Source: CAYGZQ01 sp964354375 [NCBI: uncultured Planctomycetota bacterium] (lineage in GTDB: Bacteria > JAJVIF01 > JAPKYR01). From it: 15,326 nucleotides of DNA. A program made the position numbers and the translations under genes. The stretch's first letter is position 1, and every line of letters starts with the position of its first letter. Below, one piece after another: positions 7,814-15,018 of the stretch. The notes beneath the pieces are model-generated. The model searched no databases. It was not told where the DNA came from and was given only the letters and a program-made list of their open reading frames with translations. Where the stretch lies: positions 1 through 15,326 of the forward strand of contig CAYGZQ010000083.1 in the NCBI GenBank assembly GCA_964354375.1, read 5' to 3'.

Positions 7814-9907
7814 CTACTGACTGTTTGTTTCGCTTGGCTGGACCTCGAGCACAACCATCTGCGATGGCAAGAGCGGTGTGACCTCAACAACCACACTGAC
7901 GATCAGCTGTGACTTCAGTCGGATGTCAACCCCTTTCCGTAGGTGGCGTATCGTCTCTTCAAAGATCGGCCCCCCGATCACATCCGATCCCGGCACTATG
8001 TCCAATGGGGCAGATGAGATAATCTCTCCGGACTTAGGATCAAGCACCACTCCCTTCAATGTCTTTTTGAAGTCAAGCGTGATCTGGCGATATGTGGGTG
8101 TCGGATTGAAGACTACGTCCGGGAATTCCTCTGTTACGATCTCGCCTACGCTCTCTCTCATCACCAAAACCATCGTTCCTTTTGGCCAGTTGATATCGTG
8201 GATGACGTGATACTGCACAAGCGGGATGCTGTCATCAAGCCACACTCCTTGGAATGTTGAACTACTGAATGAGGATGGCATCAGAATCGGCACAACTTCA
8301 CGCAACCTTCCCTCATCCCAGGGGGGCACGAAGCCCGGTGTTTTCCAGAAGGCAGCAGAAAGCTCGCCGCAGAAAAGCAACCAAGTTTTCTGCTCAAGTT
8401 CATGACCGGTTGCCTTGTCTGCCTCAATGATCCTCCCCGCTGCTTCTGCCAGATGAGAAACCGTGGGTGTGGGTGCTGCAACGGTTATCTTAGTTGCCTC
8501 GTCCTTTCGGGCCAGGAGCTTCTCGACACTAAGCCGCGTTTCGTCTGCCGCGAACTTATGTCCGCTCATATCTATCATCAATGAGTGCTCGCTAAGAAAC
8601 GGTTCCCTGTCTATTAGCGTCTTGACAGCAAACAGTTTGAGTTTCTTTCGTTCGTCCCAACCAGTCCAACCTCTAGGGAACGTCGCGAACCGGCAACTCA
8701 GCAGCTTGGGAAGACTTCTGGATCGTAAGAAAGAGGTCACCAGGTTGAAAACGAAGTGTATGATACGCTTCTCGCTCACCTCCGATTCGCTGACTTGTAT
8801 GGGTGTCATAGAGTCTATGAAATCCAGAATCCTGAGCCAGAAGTTCTTCCATCCTTCATTCAGTTCAGCGAATGCTCTCTCTTTGTCCTCGCCAACAAGC
8901 TTCTCCCGAATCCCGGGCAGCAATTCTGTTGCACGTCCAGATGTTAGGCTGGCGTGGGCATCACGCATGTGCTCTGCCAGGAATTTCAGACCATGCCTTC
9001 CTGGGAACTTGGCCTCCACTTTGACGAGCCATTCTGGCACCCGATCCGGCGGCACTCCCGAGTTCAAGGCCAACACGGCGAGTACCTCGTGATCGGGCCA
9101 CTGTTGGCCCCATCCTGAATACACTCTCCCGGATATCATCTTCTCCGGTATGGACATCTCCGTGAATTGGTCGACCTTCTCAAGGTAACTGTCCATGCAC
9201 TGTCTATTGGCTTGATCTGGCCTAGTTTCCAAGAAGTCCCGGCCAGCGAAGAGCATAGTGAGCAGTCTCTTGACGAACCGGTCGCCTGATCCAAAGAGCT
9301 TGTCCGCCTTATGGTGGCCAGGTTCGCCGTACTCCGATGGGGGATTCGCGTCGATAAGTATCGAGGCCAGCTTCAAGAACAGCTCTGCAGATTGACCTTC
9401 GGCGCGGTTGGCTTGATGGAAAGCCTGAGTCACGGTTACTAGCCTAACGCCATCCAATAGATACACGAGTTCGTGTTCGTAAGCCGAGGCATAGAATTGC
9501 TCTGGGCGAATGATTCCCAGAAGTTCCGGCCTCGCGTGCTCCATGTCACGTAACTCTACGTCTCGCTCAAGCAGGAACGGATCAAGATACTCTCGATCCA
9601 GAAGGGAACCGAGATAGGCTCCGTCTCCTCCCGTAAAGAGCAGCCTGGTTAGGAACTGATAGACTAGAGAAGCGGCAAGCTCGTTCATGACCTCCTCTTG
9701 ACCCTCCGATGCAGAGACAAGCATGGCGGCTGCATAGGTTTCGAGCAACTCCGCGGCTTGCTCTACGACCTCAACGTATTGTTTGCGCCCAATCGCCTTC
9801 CCAAGCGGGAAATGGAGCTCTCCTGAGATCGCGTCGAGCAGATGCTCAAGACTGGAGATGTACGCTTCTGTCAGCTCTGTCAAACGAGATTGGCTCGGTC
9901 TTGGCAT
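7814..9907 (-). CDS. Unrecognised 697-residue soluble protein
   Basis: The ATG at 9905-9907 has a clear AGGAG at 9915-9919 (7-nt spacing). The protein has no signal peptide and no membrane segment. The N-terminal 130 residues are helical and rich in Leu, Ala and Glu; the middle (about 150-400) is mixed and charged, with several Trp; the last 170 residues look beta-rich and hydrophobic, ending LLPSQMVVLEVQPSE. I see no nucleotide-binding loop, nuclease motif or zinc cluster. It begins 27 nt after the stop of the membrane protein gene upstream, so the two form one operon and probably work together, with this as the cytoplasmic partner. The position beside a BREX operon suggests a role in defence, but that is inference from location only. 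It matches no family I know. Confidence 0.85.
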   Translation of the reverse strand: MPRPSQSRLTELTEAYISSLEHLLDAISGELHFPLGKAIGRKQYVEVVEQAAELLETYAAAMLVSASEGQEEVMNELAASLVYQFLTRLLFTGGDGAYLGSLLDREYLDPFLLERDVELRDMEHARPELLGIIRPEQFYASAYEHELVYLLDGVRLVTVTQAFHQANRAEGQSAELFLKLASILIDANPPSEYGEPGHHKADKLFGSGDRFVKRLLTMLFAGRDFLETRPDQANRQCMDSYLEKVDQFTEMSIPEKMISGRVYSGWGQQWPDHEVLAVLALNSGVPPDRVPEWLVKVEAKFPGRHGLKFLAEHMRDAHASLTSGRATELLPGIREKLVGEDKERAFAELNEGWKNFWLRILDFIDSMTPIQVSESEVSEKRIIHFVFNLVTSFLRSRSLPKLLSCRFATFPRGWTGWDERKKLKLFAVKTLIDREPFLSEHSLMIDMSGHKFAADETRLSVEKLLARKDEATKITVAAPTPTVSHLAEAAGRIIEADKATGHELEQKTWLLFCGELSAAFWKTPGFVPPWDEGRLREVVPILMPSSFSSSTFQGVWLDDSIPLVQYHVIHDINWPKGTMVLVMRESVGEIVTEEFPDVVFNPTPTYRQITLDFKKTLKGVVLDPKSGEIISSAPLDIVPGSDVIGGPIFEETIRHLRKGVDIRLKSQLIVSVVVEVTPLLPSQMVVLEVQPSETNSQ

Positions 9908-9934
9908 TCGACAACTCCTGATTCTTCTGGCAGC

Positions 9935-11209
9935 TTATTCACGGCTCTCCGCCCTCAGCAAAGCATAGAACATGATCCTCATGAGCCCCAGTACGCGTCG
10001 ACGCAGCGATACTGGCAGAGATTGCGCGAGGCTCCTGAGGAGCCGGTAAGGCACGAATATCAGCCTTCTTGAGAAGGTATCCCTCAAGTCCGGCAATCGT
10101 ATGCATGACTCTGCAAGTTTGACGAGCATTCGCTCCCAAGGTTCAAACGCATCACCCTGTAGGAAACCTCCTTGGACAAGCGCGAGGTTTTCATCCGGCA
10201 TGTCGCACATGTCCAGCAACTCTGCCATGAAACTCGTGGCCTGATCCAGGTACCGCATGGCTAGGTCGTCGTTGCCATTCCTGAGAGACCATTCGATCTC
10301 AGCACGGTACTCGGAGACTATTGGCTCAACTCCAGTTTCCTCAGCAGGACGTTTTCTTGAAGCCTTCCTCACCGACAGCCTTCCTAGGAGCGTGTCGCCC
10401 ACGCCTGGTCTGTACCCGGCCGGGAAGTTGACTGCAGCATCTCCCATGCCGAGGGAGGCCACGAGAACGTGTCTTCTAGCTTGTCCCGTGGCGCGGGATG
10501 GCGCAGGATCGACCGGCCCCGGGGGCCGATCACGCAGGAGCACCCACTTCTTGAGCAGGCTCCAAACTGCGAGATTCACGTCCGAGACAACTTCGTCTTT
10601 CCGGCACAACTGAAGCGTCTCAGCCTGCCGCTCTTGCATAGACGCGCCTAACCCGAGATCAAGATCGGCCCTTTTGGTTGTAAGCGATGCCCACTTCGCC
10701 TTGGCGTACGAAGAGCAGAGTGATCGCGGGATGGACCAGAACAGTTCGAAGTCGCCAATCCTTTTTAGGGCGCGTGGTGGCAATTGGAGGTCCTGAAGGT
10801 CTATTACGATGATAACCGAGAAGAGCAGGACAGCGACAAAGCAGACCCAGGCAAACCAAACACTCGGCTGCGCAACGCTATCGTGGCGGGCCAAGTCCAC
10901 GGAGACGCAGACTGCAGAAGTAAGTCCGAGAAAGACCGCAGGCACAACAACCGAGAGACTCGCAACACGGGTGCGCATGTAATCGCTCGCCTTTCCCCGT
11001 AGCGGACCGGCAATGATGTTCTGGAACACAGGTATGGCAACTGTCACTAGGAGAATCGTTGCAGCGAAGAACGACTGCACGACCGATAGGTCACCCTCGT
11101 TGGCACTGCCTGTACTGCAGGACCTCAGGAGGTTGGCTATCACCCAGAGACCCAGAGCGCAGGCTGCCAAGCCCCACGGGTACTTGGCCACATAGTACCG
11201 CAAGGTCAT
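9935..11209 (-). CDS. Unrecognised four-helix membrane protein with large cytoplasmic tail
   Basis: I place the start at the ATG at 11207-11209, which has AGGAG five nt upstream, giving 424 residues. An in-frame extension to TTG 11464 exists, but its codons overlap a strong promoter and none of its starts has a ribosome site. Four hydrophobic helices are visible: about 11-29, 43-68, 82-104 and 117-138. The rest, about 285 residues, is polar and probably cytoplasmic, with an Arg/Pro-rich segment near 230-250. The second helix ends in PVFQNIIAGPLRGKASDY, followed by a charged loop. It heads a two-gene operon with the 697-residue protein 27 nt downstream. A membrane protein paired with a large soluble partner next to BREX would fit a membrane-acting defence module; no effector motif is seen, so this is inference. 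I do not recognise the family. Confidence 0.83.
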   Translation of the reverse strand: MTLRYYVAKYPWGLAACALGLWVIANLLRSCSTGSANEGDLSVVQSFFAATILLVTVAIPVFQNIIAGPLRGKASDYMRTRVASLSVVVPAVFLGLTSAVCVSVDLARHDSVAQPSVWFAWVCFVAVLLFSVIIVIDLQDLQLPPRALKRIGDFELFWSIPRSLCSSYAKAKWASLTTKRADLDLGLGASMQERQAETLQLCRKDEVVSDVNLAVWSLLKKWVLLRDRPPGPVDPAPSRATGQARRHVLVASLGMGDAAVNFPAGYRPGVGDTLLGRLSVRKASRKRPAEETGVEPIVSEYRAEIEWSLRNGNDDLAMRYLDQATSFMAELLDMCDMPDENLALVQGGFLQGDAFEPWERMLVKLAESCIRLPDLRDTFSRRLIFVPYRLLRSLAQSLPVSLRRRVLGLMRIMFYALLRAESRE

Positions 11210-11214
11210 CTTCA

Positions 11215-11219
11215 CTCCT
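11215..11219 (-). promoter_or_regulatory. Ribosome binding site deciding the start of the membrane protein
   Basis: AGGAG lies 5 nt before the ATG at 11209 on the - strand. It is the only good ribosome site among the possible starts (11464, 11398, 11344, 11266, 11209) and favours the shortest form. Confidence 0.6.
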
Positions 11220-11306
11220 TCGATGCGCCCGTGGCGCAATCGCCAATTCTTCCGGAGGTGGCCCATCGCCTCAGACGACGTCCTCTTAGCAAACCAGTTG
11301 GAGCTT

Positions 11307-11414
11307 CGAAGTCTTGCAAGGACTGCACAGCTAACCAGCCACATTAACACCAAGAAGTATCGAAACCTCGCGAGGACTGCTCGGCTGACCAGCCACATGG
11401 AGTCAAAGAAGTAA
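11307..11414. repeat. Two tandem 54-bp repeats in the operon leader
   Basis: Unit 1 (11307-11360) and unit 2 (11361-11414) match at about 41 of 54 bases. A third CGAAG start at 11415 may be a remnant. Each unit has a central dyad, TCTTGCAAGG at 11312-11321 and CCTCGCGAGG at 11366-11375, whose paired positions change together. Each also has a second dyad (GGCTG/CAGCC in unit 2). They lie just downstream of the predicted transcription start. The 54-nt period is also 18 codons in frame with the gene. Confidence 0.8.
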
Positions 11415-11435
11415 CGAAGCCTTTCCACATCGTCA

Positions 11436-11464
11436 ATTCTATGGTATCGGAAATGGGCCGTCAA
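11436..11464 (-). promoter_or_regulatory. Predicted sigma70-type promoter of the two-gene operon
   Basis: On the - strand, TTGACG (11459-11464) and TAGAAT (11436-11441) are separated by exactly 17 nt. Each hexamer differs from consensus at one base. Transcription would begin near 11429 and leave a leader of about 220 nt before the ATG at 11209, with the tandem repeats inside it. Confidence 0.6.
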
Positions 11465-11608
11465 TAGGGACAGGACCTACCGTTGGATTATCCCCCGAGT
11501 TGCGCTCCTGAGACTGCTTCAGAAACCAATGCCCAGCTCTCAGTTGCCACGCTACTTTCCTTCAGTTTTTTCCAAGGCGTTACTTCATGTGTTGCCAGCA
11601 TTCTCGCC

Positions 11609-11629
11609 GCGGTTCCCTGAGGGAACTGC
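11609..11629. repeat. Strong inverted repeat, 9-bp stem with TGA loop
   Basis: GCGGTTCCC pairs with GGGAACTGC through nine pairs, one of them G-T. It sits in the gap between the 196-residue gene and the membrane protein gene. No T run follows on either strand, so it is not a typical intrinsic terminator. Confidence 0.5.
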
Positions 11630-11670
11630 CTCCAGTGGTCCGGAGACCGGCGGACAGTAGCTTTGAGGCA

Positions 11671-11694
11671 AGCTGCAACTGTAAATATGCAGCT
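11671..11694. repeat. Inverted repeat, 7-bp arms
   Basis: AGCTGCA at 11671-11677 is a perfect inverted match to TGCAGCT at 11688-11694, with a 10-nt AT-rich loop. Together with the hairpin at 11609-11629 it makes this gap highly structured. Confidence 0.45.
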
Positions 11695-11767
11695 GGGATT
11701 GAATGCATGCGCCGCGATTGGGAAGCAAGAGACATCTCAAGCGCGGAAAGCCTCTTTCGGCGGAGCA

Positions 11768-12358
11768 TCAGGAGGTTGCCACCCACATGACGGAGCTGTC
11801 TATTACCCTCAACAAGGTCCACTTCTTGCTTGCGATCAGTTTGACATCTGCTTTCAACAGACGTCTGCGCTCCGGCTCGTAACTGTAAACTACTTCCATG
11901 GGCACTGTGCGCTTGGTTCTCGATCCGACCGGGTCACCATTGGACGTAATCGAGCCAATCAGGTTTTCGGTGCCAGACAGGCGAAAGTGGAGAGTCTCTC
12001 CGGGCGCCATCCTGGCTCCATCAAGAGTTCCTCCTATCGACGTGTCAGAGACGGATGACTTCCTGAGCCTTCCTCGCATGACCTCTCCACCAAGTCTGAC
12101 GCTTTCGATTCGACATGGGATCTTGCCTTGATTCTGAATTCGGACATAAGAAGGATAACCGGCCATGAAACATCCCTTTAGATCCTCATCGGTGTGGTGT
12201 TCGAACGAGATTCGGAGCCAGGGCTCATTCGCAGCCAGCCACTGTTCAAAGCTGCGCCGCTGCTCGCTCGACGCGAGTTTATATGTGCTCCAGCCTATCG
12301 CGACACTCAACACTGCCGTCAATGCCGAGATCAGGGAAATGATGATGGCTGATGACAT
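11768..12358 (-). CDS. Unrecognised 196-residue protein with one N-terminal membrane anchor
   Basis: The ATG at 12356-12358 has a strong AGGAGG (12366-12371) with 7-nt spacing. Residues 3-24 form one hydrophobic helix, followed by a polar linker (YKLASSEQRRSFEQW). The rest looks like a mostly beta globular domain, with PSYVRIQNQGKIPCRIESV (69-87) and GETLHFRLSG typical of immunoglobulin-like folds that carry Asn-x-Gly turns. The helix lacks a cleavage site, so I expect a membrane anchor rather than a cleaved signal. It lies upstream of the two-gene operon on the same strand, separated by a structured gap, and has its own promoter. Small one-helix proteins of this shape are frequent in defence islands, but I know no function. 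Confidence 0.82.
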   Translation of the reverse strand: MSSAIIISLISALTAVLSVAIGWSTYKLASSEQRRSFEQWLAANEPWLRISFEHHTDEDLKGCFMAGYPSYVRIQNQGKIPCRIESVRLGGEVMRGRLRKSSVSDTSIGGTLDGARMAPGETLHFRLSGTENLIGSITSNGDPVGSRTKRTVPMEVVYSYEPERRRLLKADVKLIASKKWTLLRVIDSSVMWVATS

Positions 12359-12401
12359 CTACTCTCCTCCTAGCTGGCCCGCACCTGTGGCGAATCGTGT
12401 C

Positions 12402-12410
12402 ATTATACCA
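12402..12410 (-). promoter_or_regulatory. Predicted extended -10 promoter of the 196-residue gene
   Basis: On the - strand the sequence reads TGGTATAAT, a perfect -10 hexamer (12402-12407) with the TGN extension. No good -35 element is seen, as expected for an extended -10 promoter. Transcription would begin near 12395, about 36 nt before the ATG. Confidence 0.5.
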
Positions 12411-12506
12411 CGTAGGCCTTGAGGTCGACCGCGATCACAAGCCGGCCACGCCATCCCAATCGATCTTCTTTACTCATGGGGTACTTCTGGCAAACAGGCT
12501 ATACCA

Positions 12507-12923
12507 ATGGCCAGACCTCTTCCCGCACCCAAGGCCAAAAGCCTATTCGGCGACTTTACCTACACCGATCTCGAGGGAGGACGGATCAGGATCGATCCGA
12601 CATGGGTCGGCGAGAATCTGATTGAGGTCGAGATTCCGCAGCTTGCGGGAGTGACCTCGACGGGTGGCAGGATCACGTTCCACCACAGGGCGTCAGAGCA
12701 ACTGAGAGTCGCGTCTGGGGAGGTCGGGCAATCGACCCGCCCTTTCCAGCCCCGCCCACACCACCCCCCCCGGTCTCTGCCAGCCTCCCGCCCCTCCAGG
12801 CGGCTGCTGGATGGCCTTAAACGGCTTGCATGGGGCTGTTCCACTTGCGCCGCCAGACCCCCTTGCCACGCAGAAACCCAAGTGCCTTTTCGGCTATTTC
12901 ACCTACACCGATCTCGAAGGTGA
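12507..12923 (+). pseudogene. M15-type zinc peptidase, truncated copy 1
   Basis: The frame encodes 138 residues, but only the first 68 or so are recognisable. LFGDFTYTDLEG (13-24), the IDPTWVGENLIEVEIPQL stretch (29-46) and ITFHHRASEQLR (55-66) match the N-terminal region of M15-type peptidases (VanY/M15_4 group), which cut peptidoglycan cross-bridge or stem peptides. The catalytic SxHxxGxAxD region is absent: from about 12710 the sequence becomes C-rich and then runs out of frame into copy 2. There is no good ribosome site before the ATG at 12507. Differences from copy 2 fall largely at third codon positions, which shows this frame was once coding. A C8 run at 12764-12771 lies at the point where a one-base shift would join this frame to copy 2. 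Either a decayed partial duplicate or half of a broken two-domain gene. Confidence 0.6.
12764..12771 (+). repeat. C8 homopolymer tract between the two peptidase copies
   Basis: Eight C in a row. Copy 1 is read in one frame; the frame of copy 2 is open from 12706 through this tract. Loss of one C would fuse the two reading frames into one. Confidence 0.75.
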
Positions 12924-13344
12924 ACGGATCAGGATTAGCCCTCAGCGGGTCAAGGAGATCATCGTTGAGTTCGAGATTCCCTATCTCACAAGGCTGACAT
13001 CGACGCAGGGGGAGGTCCCATTCCACGTTGAGGGTGCCGAGCAGCTGAGGAATGCCTTTGAGGAGACTCGGAGGCAGGGGCTGGTCAAGCACGTTCTCGC
13101 CTGGGTGGGAGCTGGGTTGCGCGGCACACCGGGTGGAACAAGCGCAAGGCGCTGTCGAGGCACTCATGCGGGGATCGCGTTTGACTTCAACGTCAGGTGG
13201 AACGGCTATGGCAAGGAACCCCCTGCGGAAAACGAGTGCCGGACGGTGCGGCCGCTTGTCCCGATCTTCGAGGCAATCTCTGACCACCAGGGCCCTGACT
13301 GGATAGCCGATGTCCTCGTGTCGAAAGGAAGAAATGGAGCATAG
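12811..13344 (+). pseudogene. M15-type zinc peptidase, frameshifted copy 2
   Basis: The open frame has 177 residues. Residues 26-84 repeat the N-terminal region of copy 1 (LFGYFTYTDLEG onward) and GLVKHVLAW (90-98) continues the family pattern. Between 13107 and 13172 the family sequence is in another frame: there it reads GSWVARHTGWNKRKALSRHS, then CG, and it returns to the first frame as IAFDFNVRWNGYG. Joined, this gives SRHSCGIAFD, the SxHxxGxAxD zinc motif. So one G is missing near 13102-13109 and one G is extra at 13170-13173. VRPLVPIFEA near the end is also a family element, but the last zinc ligand (MHFE-like) is not seen before the stop. It is a decaying gene, or an intact one with homopolymer sequencing errors. 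By family it would act on cell-wall peptides outside the cytoplasm; no signal peptide is visible. Confidence 0.65.
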
Positions 13345-13379
13345 CGGTTGAAATCTAATGGAGTCCGCAGGGAGCGTAG

Positions 13380-14858
13380 CTACTTGCACTTGCCCTTCAA
13401 CCAGTTTAGAATGGCCCACGTCGCCTTAAGATCTTCCTGATTGTACGTGAGGATCTGCTCCATTAGCTTTTCGCGTGCTTGCTCGTTTTCTGTCTCCATG
13501 GCCTCAGCGTACTTCGCCATCGCCCATTTGCCCCCGTATTCGTCCTGCGAGCGCTTAAAACCTATGTATCCCTCAACAACCTTGAGGCTATAGCTCGGTA
13601 GCGGGAGTACGATCGACTTCTTAGTCACAGAGTGAAGATCAAGCAGGTTGTCCTGGACCCGCTTGGCAATGCCCTGCGGGTCGCCGTATCGCTCCACATA
13701 CTTCCTCACGTTCGTACGCTCGTAGTCAGACCAGTGGACAAATGGGAGATCTCCATACTCTTCGAGCACCGCTGAGGCATGACCTAGGAAGTCCTCCCAA
13801 CCTTGACGATCACCGTCCTCACCGAATCCAGCAACTGCTCCGCGGTACACCCCGGCTCTGTCACCGAAGACCTGTATCCCCCAGAGGTAGATGCGGTCCT
13901 CCTTCTCAAGTTGTGGGGGAATACCCTCCAAGTCGAACATGGCGTAGCTGGCGTATTGCGGGATATCAGGAGGTTGAACCAGTTCCTCCTTCCCACTTGA
14001 AATGGCTTGGGCTGCCTTGAGTATGGTGGCGGCTTTCTTCCCTACGCGTTTCGACTGGGCTCCTACCAGTATCTTGAACTCGCTGAGCCGTTCCTCATCG
14101 AACTGGGTGATCAAGTCCTCAATGGTCTTCACACCTTCGTCGCGGAGCGCTCCTGCTAGGGCCACATTGACGTCGGGGACGATCGCCACGTCTTGCCGCT
14201 GTTCTGCCAAAGGCCAGCACCGATCGAAGAACCGACACTGGCTGCACTTAGACCAGCCGACCGGGCTGTAGGGTTCCGACGAGAGCTGCTTAATGGCTGC
14301 AATCTCTTCAAGGATCTCCAGAGCGGCTATCTCACCCTCATACGGGATATCTATGATGTCGCCGGTGCCGCTGTGAACGTGGAGCGCGGAAGGAGGCTTT
14401 CCGAACGTGGTTTCGTAGAGCCAACCGTACAGCTGTAACTGCGACAGTATCTCGGGATGTTCCTTCCCATTGATTCTGCGCGAGATCTTCGAGTCGACAA
14501 TGCGGTACGCGTCGTCTTTTTCCTTTATCAGGAAATCCGGTTCGCCCACAACCTCACATTGGATGCCGTGAAGCTCTGCCGTGGATACGAGCACGCCATG
14601 GTAGACAACCGGTGCATGCTCTTTTATCGCTTCCTTCGTCCGAGCTACCCTTAGTTCTCGTGACCCCACGCTGAGATCGACCGGCATCGGGAGTGTCTCG
14701 AGGTGGCTTCTTTCGTGGCGGAGTCCCATACGCATGAGCAGTTCGTCGTACGGGTCCGATTTGCCTTCCGGCTCGCCGTGGTGTCTAAGGTACAGACGGA
14801 GAGCGCATTGACTCGGTCTGTAATAGGTGTGAACGTCGCTCGCTGTAACCTGCAACAT
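13380..14858 (-). CDS. TM0106-family RecB/Cas4-like nuclease with DEDD exonuclease domain
   Basis: This intact 492-residue protein has two nuclease domains. The N-terminal PD-(D/E)XK domain has GEPDFL (Asp108), VDSK (Asp122, Lys124) and a Gln-rich SQLQLYGWL motif (139-147). Cys18 with Cys205, Cys208 and Cys214 forms the four-cysteine set that binds a 4Fe-4S cluster in Cas4 and AddB. A helix-hairpin-helix-like stretch (about 225-285) links to a C-terminal RNase H-like exonuclease (PF13482-like). There FDLEG (Asp309, Glu311), HWSDYER (Asp378), LLDLHS (Asp407) and YNQED (Tyr472, Asp476) give a DEDDy set. The ATG at 14858 has AGGAGG at 14864-14869. By family it should cut DNA from ends; its cellular role is not established. 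It lies alone on this strand, converging with the peptidase relics, and has a candidate promoter at 15023-15052. All expected catalytic residues are present. Confidence 0.9.
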   Translation of the reverse strand: MLQVTASDVHTYYRPSQCALRLYLRHHGEPEGKSDPYDELLMRMGLRHERSHLETLPMPVDLSVGSRELRVARTKEAIKEHAPVVYHGVLVSTAELHGIQCEVVGEPDFLIKEKDDAYRIVDSKISRRINGKEHPEILSQLQLYGWLYETTFGKPPSALHVHSGTGDIIDIPYEGEIAALEILEEIAAIKQLSSEPYSPVGWSKCSQCRFFDRCWPLAEQRQDVAIVPDVNVALAGALRDEGVKTIEDLITQFDEERLSEFKILVGAQSKRVGKKAATILKAAQAISSGKEELVQPPDIPQYASYAMFDLEGIPPQLEKEDRIYLWGIQVFGDRAGVYRGAVAGFGEDGDRQGWEDFLGHASAVLEEYGDLPFVHWSDYERTNVRKYVERYGDPQGIAKRVQDNLLDLHSVTKKSIVLPLPSYSLKVVEGYIGFKRSQDEYGGKWAMAKYAEAMETENEQAREKLMEQILTYNQEDLKATWAILNWLKGKCK

Positions 14859-15018
14859 GACAGCCTCCTCCCACGGAGCTATTGAGGTTCTACGGCGCCC
14901 CGCTTGGTAATCTGCATGCGTGCCTGCCGATGGTGTTCAAGCTGGCGAGGTCGGCGTCGCAGAATCAGAGGGCGCTCAGCGGATCGTCCACCTTCACCGC
15001 CAGCCCATCTCGCGCCGC

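Noticed and set aside
7546-7896. 116-residue - strand frame across the intergenic gap
   Set aside because: It starts inside the 697-residue gene, has no ribosome site, overlaps that gene by 83 nt, and has no family features.
8463-9092. 209-residue + strand frame inside the 697-residue gene
   Set aside because: It is antisense to a longer frame that has a good ribosome site and operon context; Ser/Arg-rich low-quality protein.
11210-11464. Longest form of the membrane protein starting at TTG 11464
   Set aside because: The TTG lies in the -35 box of the predicted promoter and has no ribosome site; ATG 11209 has a strong one. The intermediate ATG 11398 is kept as a possibility.
12817-13419. 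200-residue - strand frame opposite the peptidase copies
   Set aside because: Differences between the two + strand copies fall at third codon positions and the + strand product matches the M15 family, so the + strand is the coding one. The - frame also overlaps the end of the nuclease gene.
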